From Feifania hominis (GTDB lineage: Bacteria > Bacillota > Clostridia > Oscillospirales > Feifaniaceae), in NCBI RefSeq assembly GCF_014384765.1, contig NZ_JACRSP010000002.1, positions 62,001 to 126,000 of the forward strand: a DNA stretch of 64,000 bases, in the 5' to 3' direction. A model generated the notes under the pieces. It ran no database searches. It was not told the DNA's origin and saw nothing but the letters and a program-made list of their open reading frames with translations. The position numbers were made by a program, and so were the translations under genes. How positions within the stretch are numbered: position 1 is the stretch's first letter; the number at the start of each line of letters is the position of its first letter. This document shows, in pieces, positions 1 to 8,493 of the stretch.

Positions 1-140
1 CCGTGGGTGAAGATATCAAAGAGATCGGCTGTCACAATGACCTCAGCGGCGCGCCCGGCGTCCTGCCGCCGGGCACCCAGTCTGCAAAATACCTCTTCGA
101 CAAACTGTGTCACGCTCTCATGGGGATATCTGTTCTCCAT
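1..140 (-). CDS. Ldh2/MDH2-family malate/lactate dehydrogenase, N-terminal fragment (cut by window edge)
   Basis: The first 46 codons of a minus-strand gene are visible; the rest lies outside the window. The peptide starts MENRYPHESVTQFVEEVF and reads through an A-D-A-G-R-A-A-E-V-I-V-T-A-D pattern to FDIFTHG. That layout matches the N-terminus of the NAD(P)-dependent Ldh2/MDH2 family, where a helical segment leads into a G-(I/F)-x-S-H-G motif. Here the serine is threonine. The start is supported by a GGAGG box about 7 bases upstream. Family members reduce or oxidise 2-hydroxy acids such as malate, lactate or ureidoglycolate; the substrate cannot be told from this fragment. A 26-bp perfect palindrome lies about 107 bp upstream of the start. 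Confidence 0.6.
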   Translation of the reverse strand, partial: MENRYPHESVTQFVEEVFCRLGARRQDAGRAAEVIVTADLFDIFTH

Positions 141-246
141 ACCGCTCGCCTCCAAAGGGCCTTTTGACCCGGATTTGAGCTCAGCGTAGCATGCTGCCGC
201 TCCCCACGTCAACACCGGCAAGTCCGGCGTGTTAAAACATTTTTTT

Positions 247-272
247 GAAACGTCGACGGCCGTCGACGTTTC
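247..272. promoter_or_regulatory. 26-bp perfect palindrome, candidate operator
   Basis: The half-site gaaacgtcgacgg is followed directly by its exact reverse complement with no loop. It lies between the stop of the DUF3783 gene and the start of the Ldh2-type gene, both on the minus strand. A loopless palindrome without a T-run on the minus strand is a poor terminator, so a dimeric regulator site is the better reading. Confidence 0.5.
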
Positions 273-320
273 GCCCCCACTGTGTGTTTTCCGGTAACCG
301 CAGTGCGCCTATTGCATACT

Positions 321-731
321 CTACTCCGGGTTATCGACGCTCTTTCGGGCCATGATTGCCGCGCGCTCCTTTTCGAGCTCCTCGGCGAGCGCAGAAAAGC
401 TCCAACTCTGGTTTGTCGCCGTCACAACGGCCTTGAGCGGAATTTTCACACCGGTGGTGCGCAGCGCATCCAGCGCCCGGTCAACCGCCTTGCCGGAAAA
501 ACCCGAAAAGAGAAGCACTGCCGAGGCAAGCGGGACATTCTCGGCCGGCTGCGGCGGCTGAAAACCCGCAAAGCCCGCAAGCGTCCCCACCTGCCAGTGC
601 AGCCGGTCGCAGCCGACTTCCAGTACCTGTGCCTCCTGTTCGCGCAGTATGTTCTCCACCGTCGAAAAATCCTGCGCCGTAAGGCCGTGAATCAGCGCGA
701 TCGGCTCGGGTCTTTTCACATGTGCTCTCAT
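321..731 (-). CDS. DUF3783 domain protein
   Basis: A 136-residue cytoplasmic protein. The C-terminal half carries the pattern typical of DUF3783: a hydrophobic VLLFSGFSG strand, a helix with VDRALDALR, then IPLKAVVTATNQSW and a final EELEKER helix. The N-terminal half (residues 10-45) is a short alpha/beta segment, IALIHGLTAQDF. No catalytic function is known for the family, which is common in Clostridia. The start is an ATG preceded by GGGGAGACAGCA. A possible -10 box TATACT lies at 762-767 on the minus strand. It stands alone, and the downstream Ldh2-type gene is separated from it by a 26-bp palindrome. Confidence 0.75.
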   Translation of the reverse strand: MRAHVKRPEPIALIHGLTAQDFSTVENILREQEAQVLEVGCDRLHWQVGTLAGFAGFQPPQPAENVPLASAVLLFSGFSGKAVDRALDALRTTGVKIPLKAVVTATNQSWSFSALAEELEKERAAIMARKSVDNPE

Positions 732-987
732 TGCTGTCTCCCCTTTTTCATCGATGCATCCAGTATATCACAGTTTATCGCATACAAAACAGAGTTTCAA
801 AACACAATCTGATAAATGGAGGGATCACCTTGCGACAACCCCCACTTTTTACACTTTGTTAAAATTCCGCCGGAAACAAACTTTGTTCCCATTCGTCTAA
901 AGATACAGTACATAAAATACCGAACCGGCGCATAGAGTGGAGCGGGCGGACAGGCCCGCCACCATTTACCCAAAGAGAGTGAGTACA

Positions 988-2622
988 TTGGATTACGAAA
1001 AAAAGCCAAACAGCGGCACATCCGCTCTCAAAGAGGACATCCGCGAGATCAACGGCAACTGGGATTCCGTCTGGAACGAACTGCACCGTGAAATCGCGGA
1101 ACTTCAGCGCGCCCAAAATCTCCCCGAGGATCCCCGCCCCACCGCGATCTACCACGTGGGCAGTATTCCGCCGCGCCGCGGGGCCCAGGTGATTCGCCTG
1201 CGCCCCGCTCAGAGCGCCCCGGCGCGAGACGCCGGTCCATCGGCCGCTGTGGCGCAGCCGGTTGAACTGCCAAAGCCCGTGGCAGCAGCGGCAGCTGTGA
1301 GCAAAACACCTGCGCCGCCGGTCTGTTCCGCTGAGGTACAGCACGCTGCCGCGGCAGAGGCGAAGCCCGTCAGGAATAACGGGCCAAAGCCGTCCGCTCT
1401 CCCGTCCCGCTCTCCCGCGCAGGCGCAGACACGCCCCGGGGCGCCGGTGAAAAAGAGCAGCCGGGTCCGCCGGCGGCTCACCAAGCTCGCCGTCGCCGCG
1501 GCAGTTCTGGTGGTTCTCTACTGCATCGCCGTCTTCTCGGACATTCCCTTTATCAAAAAGTGGCGTACCATTTACATTGAGACTGCCATGAGCACACTTT
1601 CCCATCACTGGCTTGCCACCGCTTTCATTCCGCGCAGTGTCATCGAAGAGGCAATGGCCGGCCTTGAAAACACCGAGCAGCTGCAAGACGGCGCGGCGAG
1701 CGATTGGAACGGAACATTCCCCTCTGTGGCAGACGCAAAACCCTGGGCCAAAGAGCAGAAAAAGTTCTTCGCCAACTATCCGATGATCGATCAGGACAGC
1801 TTCAACGCCTATGTTGCTGCTCACCCCGACGAGGTGCTGGATGCCGACGGCTATCTGATGATTGACAAGGCTGGAATCGGCGACGGCGGCACCACGATTC
1901 GCACCACCGCCGGCGATCAGGTGCTCGCCATCGACACCCGCAACGGAATCGTCATTGTGCAGGTCGAGGGCGAGGGCTATGTCGGAAAGCTCGCCATCGT
2001 CAAAGATCCCTCCACGGTCAGCCTGGCCCCGAGTCCCACGCTCGGCGAGAGAGGCACCATCCTCTCCAAGCTCGCCGAGCAAAACGACGCGGTACTCGGC
2101 ATCAACGCCAGCGGCTTTCTCGATCCGAACGGACGCGGCAACGGCGGCACTCCCTACGGACTCGTTCTCTCAGACGGTGAGATTCTCAATCAGCCCGCCG
2201 GCGGCAGCTACAAGGTCATCGGCTTTGACAAAAAGAACCGGCTGAACATCGGAACCTACTCCGATCTGTCGCAGTTTCGCGACGCAGTCGAATTCAAACC
2301 GGCACTTGTCATCAACGGCGAAAAAATGGTCGAGGGTTCCGCCGGCTGGGGGCTTCACCCCCGCTCGGCCATCGGCCAGACAGAGACCGGCGAAGTGCTC
2401 ATGTTGATCATCGACGGCCGCCAGCCGGGCTATTCCATTGGCTGTACTGTTGAGGATTGCGCCGACATCATGCTGCGCTACGACGCGGTGCAGGCCTGCA
2501 ACCTCGACGGCGGCTCTTCGAGCATCATGTACTACAACGGCCGCAAGATCACAAAGCCCTCTGCGGGCGACAAGGAAAACGGCCGAACTCTGCCAAACGC
2601 CTTTCTGGTCAGCCGCCAGTGA
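988..2622 (+). CDS. membrane-anchored phosphodiester glycosidase (NAGPA domain) protein
   Basis: With the TTG start at 988 the protein has 544 residues. Residues 1-50 are charged and helical, and residues 60-160 are a long Ala/Pro-rich linker. One membrane helix (LAVAAAVLVVLYCIAVF) at about 166-186 makes it a type II membrane protein. The outer part holds a NAGPA-type domain (about 300-540) with the landmarks VLGINASGF, then a D-G-R-Q-P-G-Y segment, and finally NLDGGSSS near the C-terminus. Relatives act on GlcNAc-1-phosphodiester linkages or exopolysaccharide; a role in envelope glycan processing is inferred. An in-frame GTG at 937 is possible, but a GCGGGC/GCCCGC hairpin (about 941-958) lies just after it and no good ribosome binding site precedes it. 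It is transcribed alone and ends at a strong hairpin. Confidence 0.8.
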   Translation: MDYEKKPNSGTSALKEDIREINGNWDSVWNELHREIAELQRAQNLPEDPRPTAIYHVGSIPPRRGAQVIRLRPAQSAPARDAGPSAAVAQPVELPKPVAAAAAVSKTPAPPVCSAEVQHAAAAEAKPVRNNGPKPSALPSRSPAQAQTRPGAPVKKSSRVRRRLTKLAVAAAVLVVLYCIAVFSDIPFIKKWRTIYIETAMSTLSHHWLATAFIPRSVIEEAMAGLENTEQLQDGAASDWNGTFPSVADAKPWAKEQKKFFANYPMIDQDSFNAYVAAHPDEVLDADGYLMIDKAGIGDGGTTIRTTAGDQVLAIDTRNGIVIVQVEGEGYVGKLAIVKDPSTVSLAPSPTLGERGTILSKLAEQNDAVLGINASGFLDPNGRGNGGTPYGLVLSDGEILNQPAGGSYKVIGFDKKNRLNIGTYSDLSQFRDAVEFKPALVINGEKMVEGSAGWGLHPRSAIGQTETGEVLMLIIDGRQPGYSIGCTVEDCADIMLRYDAVQACNLDGGSSSIMYYNGRKITKPSAGDKENGRTLPNAFLVSRQ

Positions 2623-2628
2623 GAAAAA

Positions 2629-2658
2629 GAGGGCTGGAAACCACAGGTTCCAGCCCTC
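2629..2658. terminator. bidirectional hairpin between convergent genes
   Basis: An 11-bp perfect stem, gagggctggaa pairing with ttccagccctc, encloses an 8-base loop. On the minus strand it is followed by five T residues, so it should end the minus-strand membrane protein/NTPase operon. It also lies right after the plus-strand NAGPA gene. Confidence 0.8.
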
Positions 2659-2661
2659 TCT

Positions 2662-3132
2662 CTATACCCAAATGATCTCTTGCGCCTCAAACCCAAATGC
2701 CGTCTGAATGTTGTCAAGACAGCTCTCGCGCACCGCAATGGTGAGTGCGGCGTCACTTCTGTTGAGAAAGCGGCGCAGCGCAGGGGCAAAACCCCTGCCC
2801 ATCAGTTCAAGCGGGCCGAACTCATCGAGAAAGATCTTCGACGCCGTAAAGCTCTCAAGCTCGCTCTCAAAAAACGCAAGTCCCTCTCCTGAAACGCAGA
2901 ATTCACCGATCTCATCGGCGGCCTGAAACTCCCGGGGGCAAAAGGGCTTTTTTACACTGAAGAGAACGCCCTGCCCGCTGCACAGGCTCACCATTCGCTG
3001 GCCGACCATTTGCCCGCGCCAGAAGCACTTTTCCAGCGCCAGGCCCTCGCCGCCCTCCCCGGCCCACATCGTGCGAAGACATGTGGTCTTGCCCGCGTCG
3101 ATCGCCCCTGTGACAAAGCGAACCGGTCTCAC
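2662..3132 (-). CDS. small P-loop NTPase of the THEP1/NTPase_1 type
   Basis: A 156-residue protein starting at a GTG that overlaps the stop of the upstream membrane protein gene by four bases (GTGA), so the two are translationally coupled. A Walker A motif, GAIDAGKTT, sits at residues 8-16. A Walker B-like segment, KIFLDEFGPLEL, lies near residue 100, followed by RRFL and a strand with AVRES. These are the landmarks of the NTPase_1 (THEP1-like) family of nucleoside triphosphatases. The physiological substrate is unknown. The longer in-frame extension upstream runs inside the neighbouring gene and has Arg-rich composition, so it was not used. It is the last gene of the operon and ends at the hairpin at 2629-2658. 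Confidence 0.7.
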   Translation of the reverse strand: MRPVRFVTGAIDAGKTTCLRTMWAGEGGEGLALEKCFWRGQMVGQRMVSLCSGQGVLFSVKKPFCPREFQAADEIGEFCVSGEGLAFFESELESFTASKIFLDEFGPLELMGRGFAPALRRFLNRSDAALTIAVRESCLDNIQTAFGFEAQEIIWV

Positions 3133-3767
3133 AGAAACTGCATTGCGAGGTTCACTGCCGCCACACCGAACGCGACGGCGAGCTTTGCACCCGAGCCGAG
3201 CCGCCACACCGGCGGACTGACTCTTCTCGCCGCGAGCCGGCAGAGTCCCTGCGCAGCGAGGACAATTGCCCCTGTTACAAGCAGCTCTCGCACCAGAAAT
3301 CCGGCCATCGCCCCGCGCGAGGAGTAGGCCGAAATCTCAAACATCCAGTCTGGCACGCAGAGCAGATAGTAGAGATATCCGACACGCCAGATCAGATTGG
3401 CTCCTATCGAGCGCAGCATCCAGCCGCTGCGCGACGAGAGCTTCTGCACCAGACGGCAGGCAATGAGAAATCCCGCCGCCTCGAGCAGCATCGACACCGC
3501 GGGGTTGACTACCCGATCGGGACGCATTCCGGTGAGGAGGTTGAGCAGTTTGATTCCGGCGGCAAAACAGGCCGTGAGCATGACCGCCGAATCGCTTCTT
3601 GAAAAATGGTACGCCAGCGACAGAAAGGCAAAGGCGATCGGATACCAGAATACCCAACCGATTCCCGCAGGCAGCAGATGCAGCGCATAGCCCACCGTCG
3701 CCTCGGTGATCCCCCAGAGCGAACCCCAGAACAGAACGTGAAACAGAGTCTGACTTTTCTTTTGCAT
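3129..3767 (-). CDS. multi-pass membrane protein of unknown function
   Basis: 212 residues with about six hydrophobic segments: HVLFWGSLWGITEATVGYAL, WVFWYPIAFAFLSLAY, AVMLTACFAAGIKLLNLL, AVSMLLEAAGFLIACRL, LVTGAIVLAAQGLC and LAVAFGVAAVNLAMQFL. The WGITEATVGY segment near the N-terminus resembles a family signature, but no named family is recognised. The ATG at 3767 has a GGGAAG ribosome binding site. It lies 65 bp after the molybdenum hydroxylase small-subunit gene on the same strand and overlaps the NTPase gene by 4 bp, so it may belong to the hydroxylase operon. A transporter or membrane partner of the NTPase is an inference only. Confidence 0.6.
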   Translation of the reverse strand: MQKKSQTLFHVLFWGSLWGITEATVGYALHLLPAGIGWVFWYPIAFAFLSLAYHFSRSDSAVMLTACFAAGIKLLNLLTGMRPDRVVNPAVSMLLEAAGFLIACRLVQKLSSRSGWMLRSIGANLIWRVGYLYYLLCVPDWMFEISAYSSRGAMAGFLVRELLVTGAIVLAAQGLCRLAARRVSPPVWRLGSGAKLAVAFGVAAVNLAMQFL

Positions 3768-3832
3768 GGTGAGAACTTCCCTTCGTTTGTTGTCCCCACC
3801 ATTGTATGCCTGTCTGCCCCGTGGTATGAGCC

Positions 3833-4315
3833 CTACCGCGAGGTGTGCGCATTCGGAAAGAGGCTCTGCGCCGCCTCGCGGATCTCGGCATAGCTGGTGC
3901 AGCGGCAGAGGTTCGACTGAAGCCACTGTTCGAGCGTGTTCTCATCGCAGTCGGGATGCTGGAGCAGAAGCGACTGCATCACCATCAGAAAACCCGACGT
4001 GCAGTAGCCGCACTGAAAGGCTGACTTGTCGACAAATGCCTTTTGCAGCGGCGTGTTGTGAAGGCCCTCCACCGTTGTGATGGTATGGCCCACCGCCTCG
4101 ACGGCGAGCATCAGGCAGCTCTTGACCGGCCACCCGTCCACAAGTACTGTGCACACGCCGCAGTCTCCATTCTTACATCCCGCCTTGGCCCCCGTGAGCC
4201 CGAGTCTGTCACGCAGCACATCGAGAAGCACATCCGCCGGACGCACGGTCGCCTCGCGCCTCTCGCCGTTTACCGTCAGCTCAATGGTCACCTTTCCATC
4301 GTATTGCACCATCAC
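3833..4315 (-). CDS. xanthine dehydrogenase-family 2Fe-2S subunit
   Basis: A 160-residue iron-sulfur subunit of a molybdenum hydroxylase. The N-terminal plant-ferredoxin-like domain carries Cys47, Cys52, Cys55 and Cys67 (CKNGDCGVC then KSC). The C-terminal all-helical domain carries Cys102, Cys105, Cys137 and Cys139 (CGYC and CRC). All eight ligands for two 2Fe-2S clusters are present. Length and order match CoxS/XdhC-like subunits. The clusters pass electrons from the Mo centre to FAD. The start overlaps the stop of the FAD subunit gene by ATGA. It is the third gene of the hydroxylase operon. The substrate is not determined by this subunit. Confidence 0.93.
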   Translation of the reverse strand: MMVQYDGKVTIELTVNGERREATVRPADVLLDVLRDRLGLTGAKAGCKNGDCGVCTVLVDGWPVKSCLMLAVEAVGHTITTVEGLHNTPLQKAFVDKSAFQCGYCTSGFLMVMQSLLLQHPDCDENTLEQWLQSNLCRCTSYAEIREAAQSLFPNAHTSR

Positions 4316-5148
4316 AGTTCCTCCATTCTCTGCAAAGTCTTGAGAAGCGTGTTCTCCAGTACGAAGAGGCGATACTCGGCGCTGCCGTCGAGATTTGCCA
4401 TGGGGCTCTGCGGCAGCTTTTCCACCGTGGCGCGCACCCGGTCGCCAAGCCCCAGCGAACGGTCGTTTGCCGCCGTCTCCATCTGCCTGCTGCGAAAGGG
4501 GTAGGAAAGAAGCCCCGAAAAAGCGAGTCGAACGCTGCCGTCCACTTTCATGGCGCAGATTGTCAGAAGCGGATAGCCGATCTTCTCGTTTTTCATCTTC
4601 TTGACGTGTACAAAGGGCGCCGTGCAGTACTTCTTTTCCACAGCAAATTGGGTGACAAATTCGCCCGGCCCAAGCCGCAGTCGCTCGTCGAACACCTCTG
4701 CTATGGGGGCTGTCCGCTCTCCATCCGGCCCGCAGAGGCAGACTGCCGCGTCGGCGAGCAGCAGCGGCAAAACCGCCTCGCGGTAGACGATCGTGCCGCA
4801 GACGTTGCCGCCGAGTGTGATGCGCGTCTGGTTGGTGTGGTCGGCAATGCGCCCGCCTGCCTCGCCGAGAAGCGGAAAATCCCCCGCCTCACGAATTTGG
4901 CTGAGCGTCACGCAGGAGCCGATGACAAGTCTCTGCGGTTCGCTGCGGTAGGCGGTGCACTCGGGTATGCCTTTTAAGTCCACAACGGCCGCCGGCGCAA
5001 TGCTGCCCACGCGCGCCATGGAGATGATCTCTGATCCGCCCGCGTAAAAGAGAGGCGTTTCGTTTTGGGACACGACCGCGTCATAGGCCGAACACGCCTG
5101 TTGCAGCGTGTCGGGGCGGATATATTTGAAATTGACCGGTATGCTCAT
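4312..5148 (-). CDS. xanthine dehydrogenase-family FAD-binding subunit
   Basis: 278 residues of the CoxM/FAD-binding molybdopterin dehydrogenase type. The FAD site is visible as FYAGGSEII at about residues 34-42 (usual form AGGTdl) and as ITLGGNVCGT near residue 112. The C-terminal CO-dehydrogenase flavoprotein domain contains GLLSYPFRSRQME. It takes electrons from the 2Fe-2S subunit. It overlaps both neighbours by four bases (ATGA), as expected for a stoichiometric heterotrimer. The subunit is slightly shorter than the roughly 290-residue family norm but has no obvious gap. Confidence 0.92.
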   Translation of the reverse strand: MSIPVNFKYIRPDTLQQACSAYDAVVSQNETPLFYAGGSEIISMARVGSIAPAAVVDLKGIPECTAYRSEPQRLVIGSCVTLSQIREAGDFPLLGEAGGRIADHTNQTRITLGGNVCGTIVYREAVLPLLLADAAVCLCGPDGERTAPIAEVFDERLRLGPGEFVTQFAVEKKYCTAPFVHVKKMKNEKIGYPLLTICAMKVDGSVRLAFSGLLSYPFRSRQMETAANDRSLGLGDRVRATVEKLPQSPMANLDGSAEYRLFVLENTLLKTLQRMEEL

Positions 5149-7493
5149 CTCTTCTCTCCCCTCTGTGTTCTGACCGCCTGCCAGATGTTCTCCGGCTGAA
5201 TGGGCAGCGCATTGAGTTCCACGTCCGCCGCGCGGCTCAGTGCATTTCCGAGGGCCGCCGGCATGCCGATGATGCCGTGTTCGGAGCAGGCCCGACAGCC
5301 AAACGGTGCGTCCTGCTGCGGGGTCTCGACAAAACCGACAAGATACCGCGGTTCCTGCCCGAAGTGCAGCAGTTTATAGGTGCGAAGACTTGTCGTCTCG
5401 TTTTTGCAGTCGGCGCTGTAGTGGAACATCTCCCGGCTTGCCAGTGACAGTCCCATGCTCATGCCGCCGCGGATGAGACAGGCCGTCAGCTCCGGGTCAA
5501 TGGCCCTGCCGACGTCCATGACCGTCGCCGCGCGGATGAGGCGGTAGGTGTGCTCGGTGCGGTCGTATTCCACCTCCACCATCTGCGCGCCCACTGTCCA
5601 CGCCGTGCCGGCCTTTCCCTTTCCGCTCTCGGGGTCGAGCGGCCCGATGTGGTTGACCACAAAGCTACCGGTGCCGATCACCTGGCCGCCGACCGTGTTG
5701 CCGTCGGGATACTTGACGCCGAACGCGAGGTCCTGAAAGCCGATTGCCATCTCGGGTAGGTGGCGCAGATAGATTTTTTCTCCGCCGCACTCCAGATCCT
5801 CCACCGGGCTTCTCAGCGCGATTGCAGCGCGTTCTTTGAGCTGGCGGACCAGATCATCTGCCGCCTGCATCACAGCCCGACCCGCGATGTAGGTCGTCAT
5901 GCTCGCGACGGTCTTGTAGTACTCGGGCGCGAGCGCCGTGTCGACACCGAGTGTGACATGGATGCGCGAAGCCTCCATATTCAGCTTGTCTGCGAGCATC
6001 TGTACAAGACTTGTCTGCCCGCCCGAGCCCATCTCGACAACACCGGTACTGAGATTTAAACTTCCGTCGGAATTGAATGTGATCACCGCCCCCGCCGAGG
6101 CGTTGGACGGCGGGTCGGGTGTCTTCCACAGACAGGCAAGGCCCTTTGCACGAACCTTGTTGTCGCCGATGTCAACAAGGTCTCCCTCCTGCCAGTTTGC
6201 CATGCTCTCCAGTTGATTCAAACAGGCCGTAAGATCGCCGGTGTTGGAGCGGGTGATGCGTACCTGAGTCGGCGAGGTATCCCCCTCCCCAACGGCGTTT
6301 TTGCGTCGAATTTCCAGTGCGTCGACGCCGCAGGCCTTTGCGAGTTCGTCGAGCGCCCGCTCAATGCAAAACGTGAAGCTCTCGTGGGAAAAGCCGCGAA
6401 AGGCCGTGCAGTAATTGTGGTTGGTGTAGACACACAGCGAGTCACACGACACGTTCTCGAGCCGGTAGGGTCCGGTGCAGTCGACCGCCATAGCCTTGGC
6501 CATGTACGGCGCGATGTCGGAGTAGGCCCCTGTGTCAAGACAAAAGCGGTACTCGGCCGCCTGCAGAAGTCCGTCTCTCGTCGCGCCGAGCTTGACATCG
6601 GCCTCGAGCGCCATGCGCCCCGGTGTGGTCGCAAGCTCCTGCTCGCGGTCGAACTGAACGCGCACCGGCCGCCCTCCCGCCGCCTGGCTTGCAAGATATG
6701 CGAGAATCTCAAGCTCCACCGTCGACTTCCCGCCGTAGCCGCCCCCGACAAGCGGTACTTTGACGATGACCTTGCTCTCCTCGAGCGAGAAGAGTTTGGC
6801 GAGCAGCTTCTTGACCGTGTAGGGCGACTGTGAGGCCGTTGTGACAGTCACCGTGCCGTCAGCCGCAATCTCACAGTCGGCGCAGTGGGTCTCCATCGCG
6901 GCGTGGCTCGACGCGGGCAGTGAGAAGTGACGCTCGATTACCACTTCGCTTGCCCCCCAGCCAACCGCCATGTCGCCCTTGCGGATTTTGCAGGAGCTTG
7001 CGATGTTGGTGCCCGGCTCAGGTGAGACGTCCTCGGCTGTGACGACGTATTCGCCGAGTTTCTCGTGCACCAGCGGCGCCCCCGGCGCGAGCGCCTGCTC
7101 AACCGTACCCACCGCCGGCAGCGGCTCGTACTCGACCGCAATCAGCCGCGCCGCGGCGGCCGCGAGCTCAGGTGCGAGCGCCACGACCATGGCGACCGGC
7201 TCGCCGTAATAGCGCACTTTCTCAAAGGCGAGCGGCGGCCGGTCCTCCAGCAGAGCGCCTGAGAGAATACTCACCCGCTTGCCGGTGAGAATGGAGATCA
7301 CCCCTGCGGCGTGGTCGGCCTCTGTTGTGTCAATGTTCACGATTTTACCGTGTGCAACCGTGCTGGTAACAAGGCTGGTATAGAGCATGCCCGCGGCCGT
7401 GGTGTCGGCAGTGTACTTTGCCTTTCCCGTCACCTTTTCCCATGCCTCGCGGCGCTCAAGTCTGGTGCCCACTGTGGTACCCAAATGCATCAC
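5145..7493 (-). CDS. xanthine dehydrogenase-family molybdopterin-binding (large) subunit
   Basis: 782 residues, full length for a CoxL/XdhA-type catalytic subunit. The N-terminal a/b hammerhead domain spans about 15-120 (KVTGKAKYTADTT, then ILTGKRV). The Mo-cofactor domain contains VGGGYGGKS (about 250), the FRGFSHE substrate-pocket segment (about 366) and GVVEMGSGGQT (about 484). Near the C-terminus the segment CSEHGIIGMPAALGNAL places a Glu where the family has its catalytic base. It hydroxylates an N-heterocycle or aldehyde using Mo-molybdopterin; purine, nicotinate or another substrate are all possible. It is first in the operon, upstream of the FAD and 2Fe-2S genes. No Mo-cofactor biosynthesis gene is in the window. 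Confidence 0.92.
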   Translation of the reverse strand: MMHLGTTVGTRLERREAWEKVTGKAKYTADTTAAGMLYTSLVTSTVAHGKIVNIDTTEADHAAGVISILTGKRVSILSGALLEDRPPLAFEKVRYYGEPVAMVVALAPELAAAAARLIAVEYEPLPAVGTVEQALAPGAPLVHEKLGEYVVTAEDVSPEPGTNIASSCKIRKGDMAVGWGASEVVIERHFSLPASSHAAMETHCADCEIAADGTVTVTTASQSPYTVKKLLAKLFSLEESKVIVKVPLVGGGYGGKSTVELEILAYLASQAAGGRPVRVQFDREQELATTPGRMALEADVKLGATRDGLLQAAEYRFCLDTGAYSDIAPYMAKAMAVDCTGPYRLENVSCDSLCVYTNHNYCTAFRGFSHESFTFCIERALDELAKACGVDALEIRRKNAVGEGDTSPTQVRITRSNTGDLTACLNQLESMANWQEGDLVDIGDNKVRAKGLACLWKTPDPPSNASAGAVITFNSDGSLNLSTGVVEMGSGGQTSLVQMLADKLNMEASRIHVTLGVDTALAPEYYKTVASMTTYIAGRAVMQAADDLVRQLKERAAIALRSPVEDLECGGEKIYLRHLPEMAIGFQDLAFGVKYPDGNTVGGQVIGTGSFVVNHIGPLDPESGKGKAGTAWTVGAQMVEVEYDRTEHTYRLIRAATVMDVGRAIDPELTACLIRGGMSMGLSLASREMFHYSADCKNETTSLRTYKLLHFGQEPRYLVGFVETPQQDAPFGCRACSEHGIIGMPAALGNALSRAADVELNALPIQPENIWQAVRTQRGEKR

Positions 7494-7542
7494 CCTCTGT
7501 CAGAATATTTCCCCCTTACTTTTTCCAAAAGAGACAAAAATA

Positions 7543-7566
7543 AACGGCCGCAGTGATGCGGCCGTT
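7543..7566. terminator. terminator after the alarmone synthetase gene
   Basis: A 9-bp stem aacggccgc/gcggccgtt with a 6-base loop. It is followed on the minus strand by TTTATTTTT and on the plus strand by a T-run. It separates the alarmone synthetase gene from the molybdenum hydroxylase operon. Confidence 0.85.
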
Positions 7567-7580
7567 TTTCTGTTTCGACT

Positions 7581-8279
7581 TCAGTTTTTCTTGCCCACGT
7601 CTTTGATCTCGCCGAGCGCCTTGTAAATCCACTGCATTTTCATGTCAGTGCGGTTGATGATCTCGGCACACTCGGTCAACTCCTTGACCAGGTAGTCCGG
7701 CACATCCTCCGCCGCCTTGTAGCGCAGCTCGTGCTCGAGACTCGCCCAGAAATCCATCGCGACGGTGCGAATCTGGATCTCCACCGGCACGCGCTCTGTG
7801 CGCTCCGCGAAGAAGACCGGCACTTGAACGACCAGATGTAGGCTGCGATAGCCGTTGGGCTTTGGATTCTTGATGTAGTCGGTTTCGCGCACCAGTGTGA
7901 TGTCGTCCTGCGCTGTGAGAAGCTTTGCCACCATATAGATGTCGTCGATGTAGTGACAGATGACCCGAATCCCAGCGACATCAGTCAGATTCTCCCGCAC
8001 CGACTCCGGCGTGAACGGCAGGCCCTTGCGCCGGAGCTTCTCCATGATGCTGCGCGGCGTCTTGAGCCGGCTCTGCATGTAGTGGATTGGATTTCTCTGG
8101 TGGCGCATGCGAAATTCATCGTCGAGAATTTCCAGCTTGGTGTTGATTTCACGAATGGCGGCGCGGTAAGTGTTCTGTACTTCAATGTATCCTGCTGCGA
8201 GCTCGCCGAGCGACCGCCAGGAGAGCGCGGTGTCCTCCGACAGGTCAAGCGCATCGGCAAAGTCAAATTTCTGTGTCAT
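7581..8279 (-). CDS. small alarmone synthetase (RelA/SpoT-domain GTP pyrophosphokinase)
   Basis: 232 residues with a single RelA/SpoT synthetase domain and no HD hydrolase, TGS or ACT domain, so it is a stand-alone alarmone synthetase of the RelQ/RelP size class. Landmarks are RSIMEKLRRKG (ATP-binding Arg/Lys helix), NLTDVAGIRVICHYIDDIY (synthetase core with the metal-binding Asp), NPKPNGYRSLHLVV (G-loop-like GTP site) and VEIQIRTVAMDFWASLEHEL. It transfers pyrophosphate from ATP to GDP or GTP, producing (p)ppGpp. The ATG at 8279 is preferred over a GTG two codons upstream because the AAGGGG ribosome binding site is then correctly spaced. It is monocistronic with its own terminator. Confidence 0.92.
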   Translation of the reverse strand: MTQKFDFADALDLSEDTALSWRSLGELAAGYIEVQNTYRAAIREINTKLEILDDEFRMRHQRNPIHYMQSRLKTPRSIMEKLRRKGLPFTPESVRENLTDVAGIRVICHYIDDIYMVAKLLTAQDDITLVRETDYIKNPKPNGYRSLHLVVQVPVFFAERTERVPVEIQIRTVAMDFWASLEHELRYKAAEDVPDYLVKELTECAEIINRTDMKMQWIYKALGEIKDVGKKN

Positions 8280-8493
8280 GATCACGGCCCCTTGTCACTT
8301 TTTACGAACAAATTCAGTATAGAGCATCTTTGTGAATGGCGTATGAATTTTCCACAAATTCGTCTGACTGCACAAATTGTCAAAAAGCTCTTTGTTCAAT
8401 CTGCTGCTTCGGACAAATCGTGCAATCTGTCTATGGCGCGCGTAGCCGGCGATGCGGTATACTGTTGTCAGTTTGATTGAGGGAGTGGCATAC

